Positions 44,164 through 53,394 of a DNA stretch of 64,000 nt are shown here, piece by piece. Positions within the stretch are counted from its first letter, which is position 1, and each line of letters starts with the position of its first letter. The stretch is from contig NZ_KN050846.1 in assembly GCF_000746845.1 (NCBI RefSeq), positions 1,876,963-1,940,962 of the forward strand. Direction: 5' to 3'. The notes beneath the pieces were generated by a model, which had not been told where the DNA came from, searched no databases, and was given only the letters and a program-made list of their open reading frames with translations. The stretch comes from Altibacter lentus. GTDB taxonomy: Bacteria > Bacteroidota > Bacteroidia > Flavobacteriales > Flavobacteriaceae. The position numbers and the translations under genes are program-made.

Positions 44164-44922
44164 ATGCAGATCCCACACGGAAAGAAAATCTATTTTTCGA
44201 GCGATAACCACCTTGGCGCACCGACACCGGCAGAAAGCCTTCCGCGCGAAAAGAAGTTTGTACGTTGGCTCGACATGGTAAAAGATGATGCCGCAGCTAT
44301 TTTTTTGTTAGGTGATCTTTTCGATTTTTGGTTCGAATATAAGACTGTGGTTCCCAAAGGATTTGTTCGTGTGTTAGGCAAACTTGCAGAATTGAGCGAC
44401 CAAGGCATCCCTATCTATTTTTTTGTTGGCAATCATGATCTGTGGATGCGCGACTATTTTGAAAAAGAATTGAACATTCCCACCTTTCGGGAGCCCAAAG
44501 AATTTGTTATTAATGAAAAGGTGTTCTTGATCGGTCACGGAGACGGTAAAGGTCCGGGTGACAAGGGCTATAAACGCATGAAAAAAGTCTTTACGAACCC
44601 CGTGTTTAATTGGTTGTTCCGTTGGTTCCATCCCGAACTTGGAATGCGTCTCGCGCAGTATCTTTCAGTAAAGAACAAATTGATTTCGGGTGATGAGGAC
44701 AAAAAATTCTTAGGTGAAGATGAGGAATGGCTCGCACAGTATGCAAAGCGGAAGCTCGAAGCAAAACATTACGATTATTTTATATTTGGACACCGCCATC
44801 TTCCCATGGAAATTCGCCTTTCTGAAAAAGCCACCTACATCAATCTCGGCGATTGGATCTCACATTATACTTATGGCGAATTTGACGGCAATTCCCTGCA
44901 ATTGAAAGAATTTACGGAATAA
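44164..44922 (+). CDS. lpxH: UDP-2,3-diacylglucosamine hydrolase
   Basis: A 252-residue calcineurin-like phosphoesterase that cleaves UDP-2,3-diacylglucosamine to lipid X in lipid A synthesis, at the inner membrane. Metal motifs are SDNHLG (Asp14, His16), GDLFDFW, GNHDLW, GHGDGKGPGD and GHRHLP. The set with DFW and HRHLP favours LpxH-type enzymes. A -7 box lies 4 bases before the ATG. The 3' end overlaps the convergent recJ gene by 11 bases. Confidence 0.9.
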   Translation: MQIPHGKKIYFSSDNHLGAPTPAESLPREKKFVRWLDMVKDDAAAIFLLGDLFDFWFEYKTVVPKGFVRVLGKLAELSDQGIPIYFFVGNHDLWMRDYFEKELNIPTFREPKEFVINEKVFLIGHGDGKGPGDKGYKRMKKVFTNPVFNWLFRWFHPELGMRLAQYLSVKNKLISGDEDKKFLGEDEEWLAQYAKRKLEAKHYDYFIFGHRHLPMEIRLSEKATYINLGDWISHYTYGEFDGNSLQLKEFTE

Positions 44923-46603
44923 TATCCTTTAATTTTAACTGAAGCGTTACCGTCCCCTGCCATTCGTTCTCGTCGATGGTATATGCTGCCTTGAATACAT
45001 CCCCTGAACATGCCACGTCCTGTTTGTCTGCCATTCCAAAACCAATTGCGGTGAATGGAGCGGAGTTTCCCTGTCTCACAGTAAGCCGAAGGTGTGTTTT
45101 GTCTTCTCCAACACATTTTCCCCATCCTGTATCTTTTAAATGTTGCGACATAAAGACCGGGGTCATGTTTCCCGGTCCGAATGGAGCAAACTGTTTTAGA
45201 ATGCGATAGAACTTTGGGGTAATATCTTCCAGATCGACCTCTGCATCGATACGGATCTCCGGGATCAAAAGTTTTGGGTCAATGGTTTGAGCAACAACCG
45301 CTTCGAAAGCCGCTTTGAACTTCTCATAATCCGCTTCATATAGAGTAAGCCCGGCAGCATATTTATGTCCGCCAAATTGCTCTATATGCGCTGCACAGGC
45401 CTCCAATGCATTGTACACATCAAAATCCCTTACCGAGCGTGCCGAAGCTGCCAATTTATCTCCGCTTTTTGTAAAAACCAAGGTGGGCCTGTAATAGGTT
45501 TCGGTAAGTCGTGAGGCCACAATACCAATGACTCCCTTATGCCAATGTTCGTCGTAGACAACTGTGGTCATTCGGTCCTGTTCCTTGTTCTCTATAATCT
45601 TTAGCAGTGCCGCCTCGGTGATTTGTTGATCGGCCTCCTTACGGTCGGAGTTGAACTGTTCGATCTCCCCGGCCCAACGTTCGGCAAGAGCCTCGTTGGT
45701 TTCCGTTAGTAATCTAACCGCATGATTGCCGTGTTTCATCCTGCCCGCTGCATTGATGCGCGGAGCCAAAATAAAGACCACATCTGTGATGTTCAGCGTT
45801 TCTTTTTTTACCTGCTGAAGAATGGCTTTAAAGCCTGTACGCGGATTCGAGTTAATCACTTTTAAACCGTAGTAGGCCAGTATTCTGTTCTCACCTGTTA
45901 TGGGTACGATATCGGCCCCTATAGCCGTCGCGACCAGATCCAGATATAACAATAGATCTTCAATCGTTTGATTCCTTCGGGCGGCGAGTGCTTGTACCAA
46001 TTTAAAGCCTACCCCGCAACCACATAGTTCCTTATAAGGATAGTTACAATCATCACGCTTCGGATCGAGCACAGCTACCGCCTTTGGCAGAGCATCACCG
46101 GGACGATGGTGATCACAGATAATAAAATCGATGTTTTTTTCCGAAGCATAAATCACTTTATCCAATGCTTTGATACCACAATCTAGGGCAATGATCAAAG
46201 AAAAATCATTATCGGCTGCAAAGTCGATACCTTGATACGATACACCATAGCCTTCATCATATCGGTCGGGAATATAGGTGGCAACATTGGGATAATAACT
46301 TAATAGATAGGATGAAAGAAGGGCCACACTTGTAGTGCCATCTACGTCATAATCTCCATAGATAAGAATATTCTCTTTGTTTTCTACAGCCATTTCAATG
46401 CGTGAAACAGCTTTCTCCATATCCGTCATTAAATAAGGATCGTGTAGGTTCTCCAAACTTGGACGAAAGAATTTCTTCGCATCGTCATAGGTCTCAATGC
46501 CACGTTGTAATAATAGCGAAGCGATTGGTTTTTCAACCCCTAGGGCATTGGCTAACTGCTCAACTTTTTGAGTGGGTGGTTTTGGTTGTAAGGTCCAGCG
46601 CAT
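44912..46603 (-). CDS. recJ: Single-stranded-DNA-specific exonuclease RecJ
   Basis: A 563-residue 5'-3' ssDNA exonuclease of the DHH family, acting in recombination and mismatch repair. Motifs are IYGDYDVDGTTS, IALDCGIK, the DHH motif ICDHHRPGD, and DHHA1-domain INAAGRMKHG and ASARSVRDFDVYNAL, with GGHKYAAGL. The OB-fold domain is at the C-terminus. The start is well placed before the family N-terminus. It is divergent from the unknown gene at 46847 across 243 bp. Confidence 0.95.
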   Translation of the reverse strand: MRWTLQPKPPTQKVEQLANALGVEKPIASLLLQRGIETYDDAKKFFRPSLENLHDPYLMTDMEKAVSRIEMAVENKENILIYGDYDVDGTTSVALLSSYLLSYYPNVATYIPDRYDEGYGVSYQGIDFAADNDFSLIIALDCGIKALDKVIYASEKNIDFIICDHHRPGDALPKAVAVLDPKRDDCNYPYKELCGCGVGFKLVQALAARRNQTIEDLLLYLDLVATAIGADIVPITGENRILAYYGLKVINSNPRTGFKAILQQVKKETLNITDVVFILAPRINAAGRMKHGNHAVRLLTETNEALAERWAGEIEQFNSDRKEADQQITEAALLKIIENKEQDRMTTVVYDEHWHKGVIGIVASRLTETYYRPTLVFTKSGDKLAASARSVRDFDVYNALEACAAHIEQFGGHKYAAGLTLYEADYEKFKAAFEAVVAQTIDPKLLIPEIRIDAEVDLEDITPKFYRILKQFAPFGPGNMTPVFMSQHLKDTGWGKCVGEDKTHLRLTVRQGNSAPFTAIGFGMADKQDVACSGDVFKAAYTIDENEWQGTVTLQLKLKDIIP

Positions 46604-46671
46604 GTATTCTCGAAGCGATTATTGGGGAGCTGTATAAAATTACAAAAATCCTTTTCAATCTAAATGAAAAA

Positions 46672-46727
46672 AGGGTTTTTCCTAATGGATATAAAAAATA
46701 TCATTCACGGATTGAGGGTTTTTCCTA
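46672..46727. repeat. Pair of 13-bp direct repeats in the recJ upstream region
   Basis: AGGGTTTTTCCTA occurs at 46672-46684 and again at 46715-46727, 43 bp from start to start (about four helical turns). A GATAT-AAAAA-ATATC inverted repeat lies between. They sit in the 243-bp divergent region between recJ and the gene at 46847 and could be operator sites; no regulator is known. Confidence 0.5.
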
Positions 46728-46846
46728 CAAGAAAATACAGGTTTTAATTGTCATATAATCAGTTGTTTCATGTAGTTGTACAGCACCTAATGAGTGTAGT
46801 TTAGCAGTTCATAAAAGTATTTTTATTCATTTATAAAACCCATATC

Positions 46847-48727
46847 ATGAACTACATTTTAAAAGGCAAATTACACAGTGCAATTTGCGACGATCAACAG
46901 AAACCCCTTCCATTTACACAGGTACGCCTGTACCAACTGGAAGAAGAGACCAATGCTTCAACGGCCTATGCCGCTGCTCAAAGCAAAGAACTTATTCAAG
47001 TATTTGAAGAAAAAGACCTTAAGGACCGTGAAAAACGTCTTATTGCAGAAACCACTACAGACGCAAGAGGCGCATACGAATGTAGCATCGATCCAAAAAA
47101 GACCGGCTATAATGGTGGACTTATTGCGGTTGTTGTTTATTACGATGCTATTCCCGAATATGGTCAGGAAAGTACCAAACCACCCAAAGGATTTCGACCG
47201 TTTGCCATGTTATTAGATATTATTCAACCCAAGTGGCGTGAAACCAACAATGGTTTGGTGGCGGGCTTCAATTACACCCTGTTGCGTCGTATCTGGTGTT
47301 ATATTCTTTTGCGACTGGACATTTGGGTGATCTGTGGAACACTTCGAAACTGTGAGTCTCAAGAACCGCTGCCCGGAATTGAGGTTATCGCTATGGACGA
47401 TGATATTATAACCGACGACCGATTAGGAAGTGCCACGACAGACAGCAATGGAAGGTTCTGTATTTACTATCGCTCTATTGATTTTAAGAAGACGTTTCTG
47501 TCGCCTTGGATCAATGTGGAAACCACACCTCCTTTCAGCTTTGATAACGGTCCCGACATCTATTTCAAATTTTCCGTGGGCGGATCTGAAATTTATGCCG
47601 AAAATCCTTCCGAAGCTCAAAAATCAAGCAGAAAGAATGTAGGTAATTGTTTATGTGTCAAACTATGTTTGAAAGATGCTCCTACCACACCGTTGGATCC
47701 TCCGGCAGCTTTTTATCAAATTGGATATGCCCGAAAGTATCATCCTGTGTTGAATATCGACCCATCTACGGGAAGAACTACCGGAAAAGCCGATGCCGGG
47801 TTGAACAACCAAGCGTTCTACAGCACTTTGGACCTTCGGGGTTCTTTATCGCAAAAGCTCAACGGGCAAGCTGTGGAGTATAAATTTCAGTATGCAAAAG
47901 TGAACAGCCCTTCGGTTGATGTTGGAACCATTCCCGAAGCTAACTGGAAAGATGTTACACCTGCCGATATTGCCAAAACCGAGATCGCTACGCGCCTAAC
48001 GCAATTCTTTCCGGTGATAAAGCACGAGTCCTATGTAATTCATGGAACGAGTGCTCCAACTCCCACAGGGAACGAAGTGGAAGTGCAGTTCAACGGAAAT
48101 TGGATACAGGCACCGCAATATTCGGGAAGTGGCTTTAACATCCACTTTAATGGATCGTTGATAAAGCTTATCTCCAACAATCTAGCGAGTGGAACCGTAG
48201 ACAAGTCTGGACTCACTCCCGGGAACAGTGCCGCACCATTAGAGAAGAACCGGTATTTTGCATTGCGTATGTGGAAACGGGAATTAGGAAACGATGCTAC
48301 TAAGGTCACCGCCGGTTTTTCCCGTCCCTTAGCCATTTTCAATACACTTTACGACAATGTTCCGCAAGGAGGTTCTTGGCTACCCACAAGCAGTAAGGAG
48401 CTGGGGATCGCCACGTTGGACCTTCAGGAATTGATAGGAGGCGGTTGTAATAAGATCACTAATTCGATCACGGTAAACTACACCGCTGCAAATCCGAACC
48501 TCGGCGATGTATCACTGCAATTCTTCGGACAAGGAGCCTCAAATTCCTTCGACCCTATCGTATTCCCAACTCCGGGGGAAGAAGCTCACGGCAGTTCAAG
48601 CTATACCGGAAACTTCGGGGCATTGAAGAAGTGTGCCTATGAGATTCGGCTAAACGCCTCCCTGTTATTGACCAACGGTGAAACACAACACCAAGGTATC
48701 TGGGATCGGGTGTTGTTTTGCCGATAA
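46847..48727 (+). CDS. Protein of unknown function with transthyretin/Ig-like domains
   Basis: A 626-residue protein without signal peptide or lipobox. Two segments read like transthyretin or carboxypeptidase-regulatory domains: residues about 1-110 (LPFTQVRLYQLEEE ... TTDARGAYECSID) and about 160-270 (CGTLRNCESQEPLPGIEVIAMDDD ... TTDSNGRFCIYY). The rest, about 280-626, is probably beta-rich and carries no motif I recognise. Cys residues are frequent (LCVKLC, GGGCNK). It is a single gene with a possible terminator downstream. The lack of a signal peptide is odd for domains of this kind and suggests either a cytoplasmic role or export by a non-Sec route. No function is proposed. Confidence 0.8.
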   Translation: MNYILKGKLHSAICDDQQKPLPFTQVRLYQLEEETNASTAYAAAQSKELIQVFEEKDLKDREKRLIAETTTDARGAYECSIDPKKTGYNGGLIAVVVYYDAIPEYGQESTKPPKGFRPFAMLLDIIQPKWRETNNGLVAGFNYTLLRRIWCYILLRLDIWVICGTLRNCESQEPLPGIEVIAMDDDIITDDRLGSATTDSNGRFCIYYRSIDFKKTFLSPWINVETTPPFSFDNGPDIYFKFSVGGSEIYAENPSEAQKSSRKNVGNCLCVKLCLKDAPTTPLDPPAAFYQIGYARKYHPVLNIDPSTGRTTGKADAGLNNQAFYSTLDLRGSLSQKLNGQAVEYKFQYAKVNSPSVDVGTIPEANWKDVTPADIAKTEIATRLTQFFPVIKHESYVIHGTSAPTPTGNEVEVQFNGNWIQAPQYSGSGFNIHFNGSLIKLISNNLASGTVDKSGLTPGNSAAPLEKNRYFALRMWKRELGNDATKVTAGFSRPLAIFNTLYDNVPQGGSWLPTSSKELGIATLDLQELIGGGCNKITNSITVNYTAANPNLGDVSLQFFGQGASNSFDPIVFPTPGEEAHGSSSYTGNFGALKKCAYEIRLNASLLLTNGETQHQGIWDRVLFCR

Positions 48728-48747
48728 AAGATTGTTTTTGTTGACTG

Positions 48748-48788
48748 AGCTGTGGGGCATTCGTACTTTGGTGTCCTGCAGCTTTTTT
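48748..48788 (+). terminator. Possible terminator after the unknown 626-residue gene
   Basis: AGCTG/CAGCT with a long imperfect stem (GG/CC) and about 26 nt between the arms is followed by TTTTTT. The stem is weak. Confidence 0.4.
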
Positions 48789-48838
48789 GTATGGAAAGAT
48801 GTTCGTAATTTGGTAGACTAATTCTTTCAAAAAATAGT

Positions 48839-49429
48839 ATGCCACTCGTTACACCCTTAGATCCCGACCACGATCAAGAGACCAAGGTCCTTGCAGCTTT
48901 TTTTAATGAGACCTTAGGCTTTTGCCCTAACAGTGTGCTTACCATGCAACACCGTCCTGCCATTAGCAAGGCATTTATTAATCTGAACAAAGCAGTCATG
49001 GCTAATGAAGGACGCGTCACCTCTGCCCTAAAACGAATGATCGCATGGGTGAGCAGTAATGCTTCAGGTTGCCGGTATTGTCAGGCTCATGCCATTCGCG
49101 CTGCAGAACGCTACGGTGCCGAGCAGGAACAGTTGGATAATATTTGGGAATACCGTACCCATCCGGCCTTTAGTGAAGCAGAACGTGCGGCTCTGGATTT
49201 TTCACTGGCAGCGTCCCAGGTTCCAAATGCTGTGGATGCGAACATTAAAACAAGGTTGTATGAGCACTGGGATGAAGGTGAAATCGTTGAGATGTTAGGC
49301 GTTATTTCTTTGTTCGGCTACTTAAACCGATGGAATGATTCGATGGGAACTACCATTGAAGAAGGCGCCGTAGATAGTGGCGAACAATACCTTGGCAAAC
49401 ACGGCTGGGAAAAAGGAAAGCATGCGTAG
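48839..49429 (+). CDS. AhpD-like/carboxymuconolactone decarboxylase-family protein
   Basis: A 196-residue all-helical protein. The redox motif CRYCQAHAIRAAERYG (CxxC, then His three residues later) is that of AhpD-like alkylhydroperoxidase-related proteins. Flanking segments MIAWVSSNASGCRYC and ALDFSLAAS fit the peroxidase-related CMD branch. It may reduce peroxides or act as a thiol relay; this is inferred. It is a lone gene between the unknown 626-residue gene and the convergent UDG gene. Confidence 0.85.
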   Translation: MPLVTPLDPDHDQETKVLAAFFNETLGFCPNSVLTMQHRPAISKAFINLNKAVMANEGRVTSALKRMIAWVSSNASGCRYCQAHAIRAAERYGAEQEQLDNIWEYRTHPAFSEAERAALDFSLAASQVPNAVDANIKTRLYEHWDEGEIVEMLGVISLFGYLNRWNDSMGTTIEEGAVDSGEQYLGKHGWEKGKHA

Positions 49430-49453
49430 GCAGCTGTTTTCTTTGGTTGGATC

Positions 49454-50029
49454 TTAGTGCTGTATTATTTCTCTTATCCGTCGTTTCAATTCCGGCAGCA
49501 CCGTTTCGTTAAACCAAGGGTTTTTAGACAACCAGAATCGATTTCTTGGTGAAGGATGCGGTAATGGTAAATAATGCGGGAGATATTCTTTATAGTTCTT
49601 TACCGTTTCTGTAAGTGTTGATGCCGCTTTCGCTTTCAAATAATATCGTTGGGCGTACATCCCCACCAAAAGTGTCAACTGTAAATTAGGCAGTAGCGGC
49701 AGTAGCGCCGAATGCCACTGAGGGGCACACTCTTGTCGCGGTGGAACATCCCCACTTCGCCCCTTACCCGGATAACAGAATCCCATAGGAATAAGTGCAA
49801 TTTGTTTTGGATCGTAGAATACTTCGGGTGTGACATTCAACCAATTCCGCAGCTGTTTTCCGCTAGGGTCATCCCAAGGGATCCCGGTCTCATGGACTTT
49901 CCTTCCGGGTGCCTGACCAATAATAGCGATCTTTGCTTCGGGATGGGCAGTCACTACGGGTCGTGGTCCTAACGGCAGATGTGCTTTACATATCTCGCAA
50001 GCCCGTATGTCCTTTAGTAAGGTTTGCAT
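49454..50029 (-). CDS. Family 4-type uracil-DNA glycosylase
   Basis: A 191-residue protein of the uracil-DNA glycosylase superfamily. Active-site motifs are GQAPGRKVHETGIPWDDPSG and HPSPRN. Four cysteines have the spacing of an Fe-S cluster: Cys11-x2-Cys14 at the N-terminus, and MGFCYPG with a second Cys 16 residues later (RQEC). It removes uracil from DNA. The C-terminal sequence LSKNPWF is typical of the Bacteroidota group. Its start codon overlaps the rsmI stop by one base. Confidence 0.87.
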   Translation of the reverse strand: MQTLLKDIRACEICKAHLPLGPRPVVTAHPEAKIAIIGQAPGRKVHETGIPWDDPSGKQLRNWLNVTPEVFYDPKQIALIPMGFCYPGKGRSGDVPPRQECAPQWHSALLPLLPNLQLTLLVGMYAQRYYLKAKAASTLTETVKNYKEYLPHYLPLPHPSPRNRFWLSKNPWFNETVLPELKRRIREIIQH

Positions 50030-50700
50030 TATTTTTTTCCTCCCAATACGATAACAAGTTCTCCTTTAGGGGGCCTTTCAGTGTAATGTTGAAGCACCTC
50101 TTTAACGCTTCCTCGTATCGTTTCTTCATGGAGTTTTGAAAGCTCCCGAGAAACAGAAACCGGCCGGTCTTCACCTACATACTCGATGAGCTGCGCCAGT
50201 GTTTTCAGCAATTTGTGAGGAGATTCATAAAAGATAACGGTTCGTTGTTCTTCGGAAATGGCTTGAAGTCGAGTGTGCCGTCCTTTCTTTATTGGTAAAA
50301 AGCCTTCAAATATAAAACGATCGTTCGGCAAAGCGCTGTTTACAAGCGCAGGCACAAAAGCGGTCGCTCCCGGTAAACAATCTACTTCTATGCCTGCTTC
50401 CACACAAGCACGCGTTAAGAGGAAGCCCGGGTCGCTAATAGCAGGGGTTCCGGCATCACTTATAAGTGCAATGTTCTCACCTGCTTTTATTCTTTTTACA
50501 ATACCTTCCGTGGTCTTGTGTTCATTATGCATGTGATGAGAATGCATTTGGGTGCCTACCTCAAAATGTTTGAGTAATTTACCGCTTGTTCTGGTGTCTT
50601 CAGCAAGTATGAGATCCACCCCTTTTAATACCTCAACCGCCCGAAAGGTCATGTCCTTTAGATTGCCAATGGGCGTTGGTACCATATAAAGTTTTCCCAT
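50029..50700 (-). CDS. rsmI: 16S rRNA (cytidine-1402-2'-O)-methyltransferase
   Basis: A 223-residue SAM-dependent methyltransferase of the tetrapyrrole-methylase fold. Motifs are VPTPIGNLKDMTFRAVEVLK, LAEDTRTSGKLLKHF, LISDAGTPAISDPG and PGATAFVPALVNSALP. It methylates the ribose of C1402 in 16S rRNA. It overlaps the UDG gene by one base and lies 5 bp after the coiled-coil gene, so the three form an operon. Confidence 0.95.
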   Translation of the reverse strand: MGKLYMVPTPIGNLKDMTFRAVEVLKGVDLILAEDTRTSGKLLKHFEVGTQMHSHHMHNEHKTTEGIVKRIKAGENIALISDAGTPAISDPGFLLTRACVEAGIEVDCLPGATAFVPALVNSALPNDRFIFEGFLPIKKGRHTRLQAISEEQRTVIFYESPHKLLKTLAQLIEYVGEDRPVSVSRELSKLHEETIRGSVKEVLQHYTERPPKGELVIVLGGKK

Positions 50701-50705
50701 TCGTA

Positions 50706-51464
50706 TTAATTGAAACTTTTTTCAACAAGATGCATGAAGCGCTCTGAATATTCTTCTTTTTCAAGCCAATAGTTATAATCGGGCTTCACCTTTCCTTTTA
50801 TGAACGTAGCGGCTTCCTCAAAGGATTTCATGGTGTTGATCTGGGAAAGGACTCTGGTATAATCTTCAGAGTTCCCGTTGAACAAATGCTTGACAAATGC
50901 CAACCTATCATTAAGTCCGATACTAAGCCCCTGAGGGACGGAATCGTTTAACGACCGAGGTCTGTGTGTTGTAATACCGGCATCCGGAACCAAATTGGAG
51001 GATTTCTTTGGGATCTCACCTCCTTTTGTAGGTTCCTTTCTTTCGAATGTGGGGGTCTGTTGGTATGCCTGTGCAAATTCTTCAAGATCATTTTTCATGT
51101 ATTTTGGCTTCGGCGTTACTTCCTCCAAAAGTTCATCGACTTCTTGCGACTCCTCGGGCATTTGTGCGACAATGTCCTTTATTTTTTCAATGAGAGGCTC
51201 GATAAGCTCCTCTTTGTTCTCAGGTTGTGGAACAGGTTCGGGTTCTTTAAACCAGTTCTCCTCGCGAAAGCTCTTAGAGTCGAGTCCTTCTTTCTTGCTT
51301 CGCTCAAAACCTTCATCAATTTGAGATTCTAAATACTCTAAGACCATTAATTTTTCATACAATTCTCTAACTTTTTTCTTCAATCCTGTTGTTGCCAAGG
51401 AAGCATCCTGCGATGCAATTTGTGACGCCAAGGTCTTGATCTCTTCGTACAGCTTCTTCTTCAT
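50706..51464 (-). CDS. Conserved coiled-coil protein of unknown function
   Basis: A 252-residue cytoplasmic protein. The N-terminal half is charged and helical (AllQIASQDASLATTGLKKKVRELYEKL-like heptads, then a Glu/Pro-rich linker). The C-terminal part contains LSIGLNDRLAFVKHLFNGNSEDYTRVLSQI, a compact helical segment with a regular pattern conserved in Bacteroidota. No catalytic motif is visible. It is the first gene of the rsmI-UDG operon. A TTG-N20-TAAATTTA promoter-like pair lies about 45 bp upstream on the minus strand. The function is unknown. Confidence 0.75.
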   Translation of the reverse strand: MKKKLYEEIKTLASQIASQDASLATTGLKKKVRELYEKLMVLEYLESQIDEGFERSKKEGLDSKSFREENWFKEPEPVPQPENKEELIEPLIEKIKDIVAQMPEESQEVDELLEEVTPKPKYMKNDLEEFAQAYQQTPTFERKEPTKGGEIPKKSSNLVPDAGITTHRPRSLNDSVPQGLSIGLNDRLAFVKHLFNGNSEDYTRVLSQINTMKSFEEAATFIKGKVKPDYNYWLEKEEYSERFMHLVEKSFN

Positions 51465-51564
51465 AACTTTTGAAATTAATCTCTTATTCTCTATTTTGTT
51501 TTTATAAATTTACGCAACCTTTATGTAAACGTCAACTATTTCTGTTTTCGTCTAAAATTTACCT

Positions 51565-52203
51565 ATGTTTCTCGAAAATACTGTAAATCAAAAAGAACAA
51601 TTCGGATGGATTGAGGTGATCTGCGGGTCGATGTTTTCGGGAAAGACTGAAGAACTCATCCGGCGTTTAAAACGTGCAAAATTTGCACGGCAACGTGTGG
51701 AGATCTTTAAGCCCAATGTCGATAACAGGTACGATGAAGACATGGTCGTTTCGCACGATAGCAATGAGATTCGGTCTACTCCCGTACCTGCCGCAGCGAA
51801 TATTCCTATTTTGGCAGATAACTGCGATGTCGTTGGGATCGATGAAGCTCAATTCTTTGACGACGAGATCGTTAAAGTTTGTAATGACCTTGCAAACAGG
51901 GGTGTTCGCGTGATCGTCGCCGGTTTGGATATGGATTTCAAGGGAAACCCTTTTGGACCGATGCCCGCGCTTATGGCCACTGCCGAATATGTGACCAAAG
52001 TACACGCCGTCTGTACGCGAACAGGAAATCTTGCCAATTACAGCTATCGAAAATCAAAAAGCGATGATCTGGTGCTGCTGGGTGAGACCGAAGAGTACGA
52101 ACCACTAAGCAGGGCAGCGTACTTTAAAGCGATGCTTCGAGAAAAAGTAAGTAAGATCGAAGTGAAGGATCCCGAAGAAATCCCTTCAAAAAAGCAAGCC
52201 TAA
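51565..52203 (+). CDS. tdk: Thymidine kinase (TK1-type)
   Basis: A 212-residue kinase that phosphorylates thymidine. Walker A is [11 protein letters not shown], followed by [16 protein letters not shown] and the base [10 protein letters not shown]. The zinc-lasso of TK1 enzymes is mostly lost: Cys150 in HAVCTRTGN is kept, but its partner is Thr, and the second pair is Ser/Ala in [10 protein letters not shown]. It is followed 2 bp later by alr, so they are co-transcribed. Confidence 0.93.
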   Translation: MFLENTVNQKEQFGWIEVICGSMFSGKTEELIRRLKRAKFARQRVEIFKPNVDNRYDEDMVVSHDSNEIRSTPVPAAANIPILADNCDVVGIDEAQFFDDEIVKVCNDLANRGVRVIVAGLDMDFKGNPFGPMPALMATAEYVTKVHAVCTRTGNLANYSYRKSKSDDLVLLGETEEYEPLSRAAYFKAMLREKVSKIEVKDPEEIPSKKQA

Positions 52204-52205
52204 GC

Positions 52206-53315
52206 ATGCCAAAAGCTACCGAAACCCTTCTGGAGATCGACCTGACCGCGTTGGGCGATAACTACCGTTACCTTACCTCTAAAATAGCCCCGAAAACAAA
52301 GATGCTGGCTGTTGTAAAAGCCTATGGATACGGAAGCGACAGTGTTGCTGTGGCCAAGGAACTTGTTGCTTTGGGCATCGATTATTTTGCCGTAGCGTAT
52401 GCCTGGGAGGGTGAAGTACTTCGCGACGGGGCTATCGAGACACCTATATTGGTCCTCCACCCGTTACCTGCTAATTTCGATCTAATCGTACGGCGCTGTA
52501 TGGAACCCAGTATCTATTCGCGGAAAATGCTCACCGATTTTATTGCTTTTGCCGAAAAACAACAGCAAAAGGAATATCCCATCCATCTTAAGTTCAATAC
52601 AGGCTTAAATAGGTTAGGCTTCGGAAAAGAGGACCTCGAATTCATTGTCGAAAAACTTTCAGAAACAGCTTCAGTAAAAGTACGCTCCATGTTCTCTCAC
52701 TTGGCGGCCACCGAAGATAAGGAGCAAAGAACGTTTACACTTCGGCAGATTGAAGCTTTCAGAAATCATTCTGAAGCAGTCATCCAAGGCATTGGCTACC
52801 GTCCGTTGTTACACACTTTAAATACTTCGGGTATTCTCAATTACCCCGAAGCACAATTCGATATGGTGCGCAGCGGTATTGGACTCTATGGTTTTGGAAA
52901 CGACCCAAAGGAAAGAACACATCTCACTCCCGTGGCAACCCTAAAGACGGTGATATCACAGATCCATGAGCTGCCTGAGGGAGCAAATGTGGGTTATAAT
53001 ATGGGACACACTACTTCAAAGGCCGGCAGGACGGCTACGCTTCCCATTGGTCATGCTGATGGTATTAGCAGAGCCTATGGAAAAGGTAAAGGGTGGGTAA
53101 ACATACATGGTAAAAAAGCCCCAATCGTGGGGAATGTGTGTATGGATATGATCATGGTGGATGTAACGAACATCGAGTGTAAAGAAGGCGATGAGGTGAT
53201 CGTTTTTGGTAATAATCCTACCGCCGAAGAACTCGCTGCGGCTATTGGTTCCATTCCCTACGAACTGTTAACAGCCATTTCTCAACGAATAAAACGAGTC
53301 GTTTATCGAAAATAG
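52206..53315 (+). CDS. alr: Alanine racemase
   Basis: A 369-residue PLP enzyme that makes D-alanine for peptidoglycan. Lys38 in AVVKAYGYG binds PLP. The catalytic Tyr region is NVGYNMGHTT, and VCMDMIMVDVT belongs to the C-terminal beta domain. The usual GYADG is GHADG here. It starts 2 bp after tdk. Normal length. Confidence 0.95.
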   Translation: MPKATETLLEIDLTALGDNYRYLTSKIAPKTKMLAVVKAYGYGSDSVAVAKELVALGIDYFAVAYAWEGEVLRDGAIETPILVLHPLPANFDLIVRRCMEPSIYSRKMLTDFIAFAEKQQQKEYPIHLKFNTGLNRLGFGKEDLEFIVEKLSETASVKVRSMFSHLAATEDKEQRTFTLRQIEAFRNHSEAVIQGIGYRPLLHTLNTSGILNYPEAQFDMVRSGIGLYGFGNDPKERTHLTPVATLKTVISQIHELPEGANVGYNMGHTTSKAGRTATLPIGHADGISRAYGKGKGWVNIHGKKAPIVGNVCMDMIMVDVTNIECKEGDEVIVFGNNPTAEELAAAIGSIPYELLTAISQRIKRVVYRK

Positions 53316-53394
53316 AGCGCTGTGTCCATCTTATTGTATGTGAACTTACAATTTTGATTAACTTAGTCGATATTAACTCTAAACCCATCAAGAC

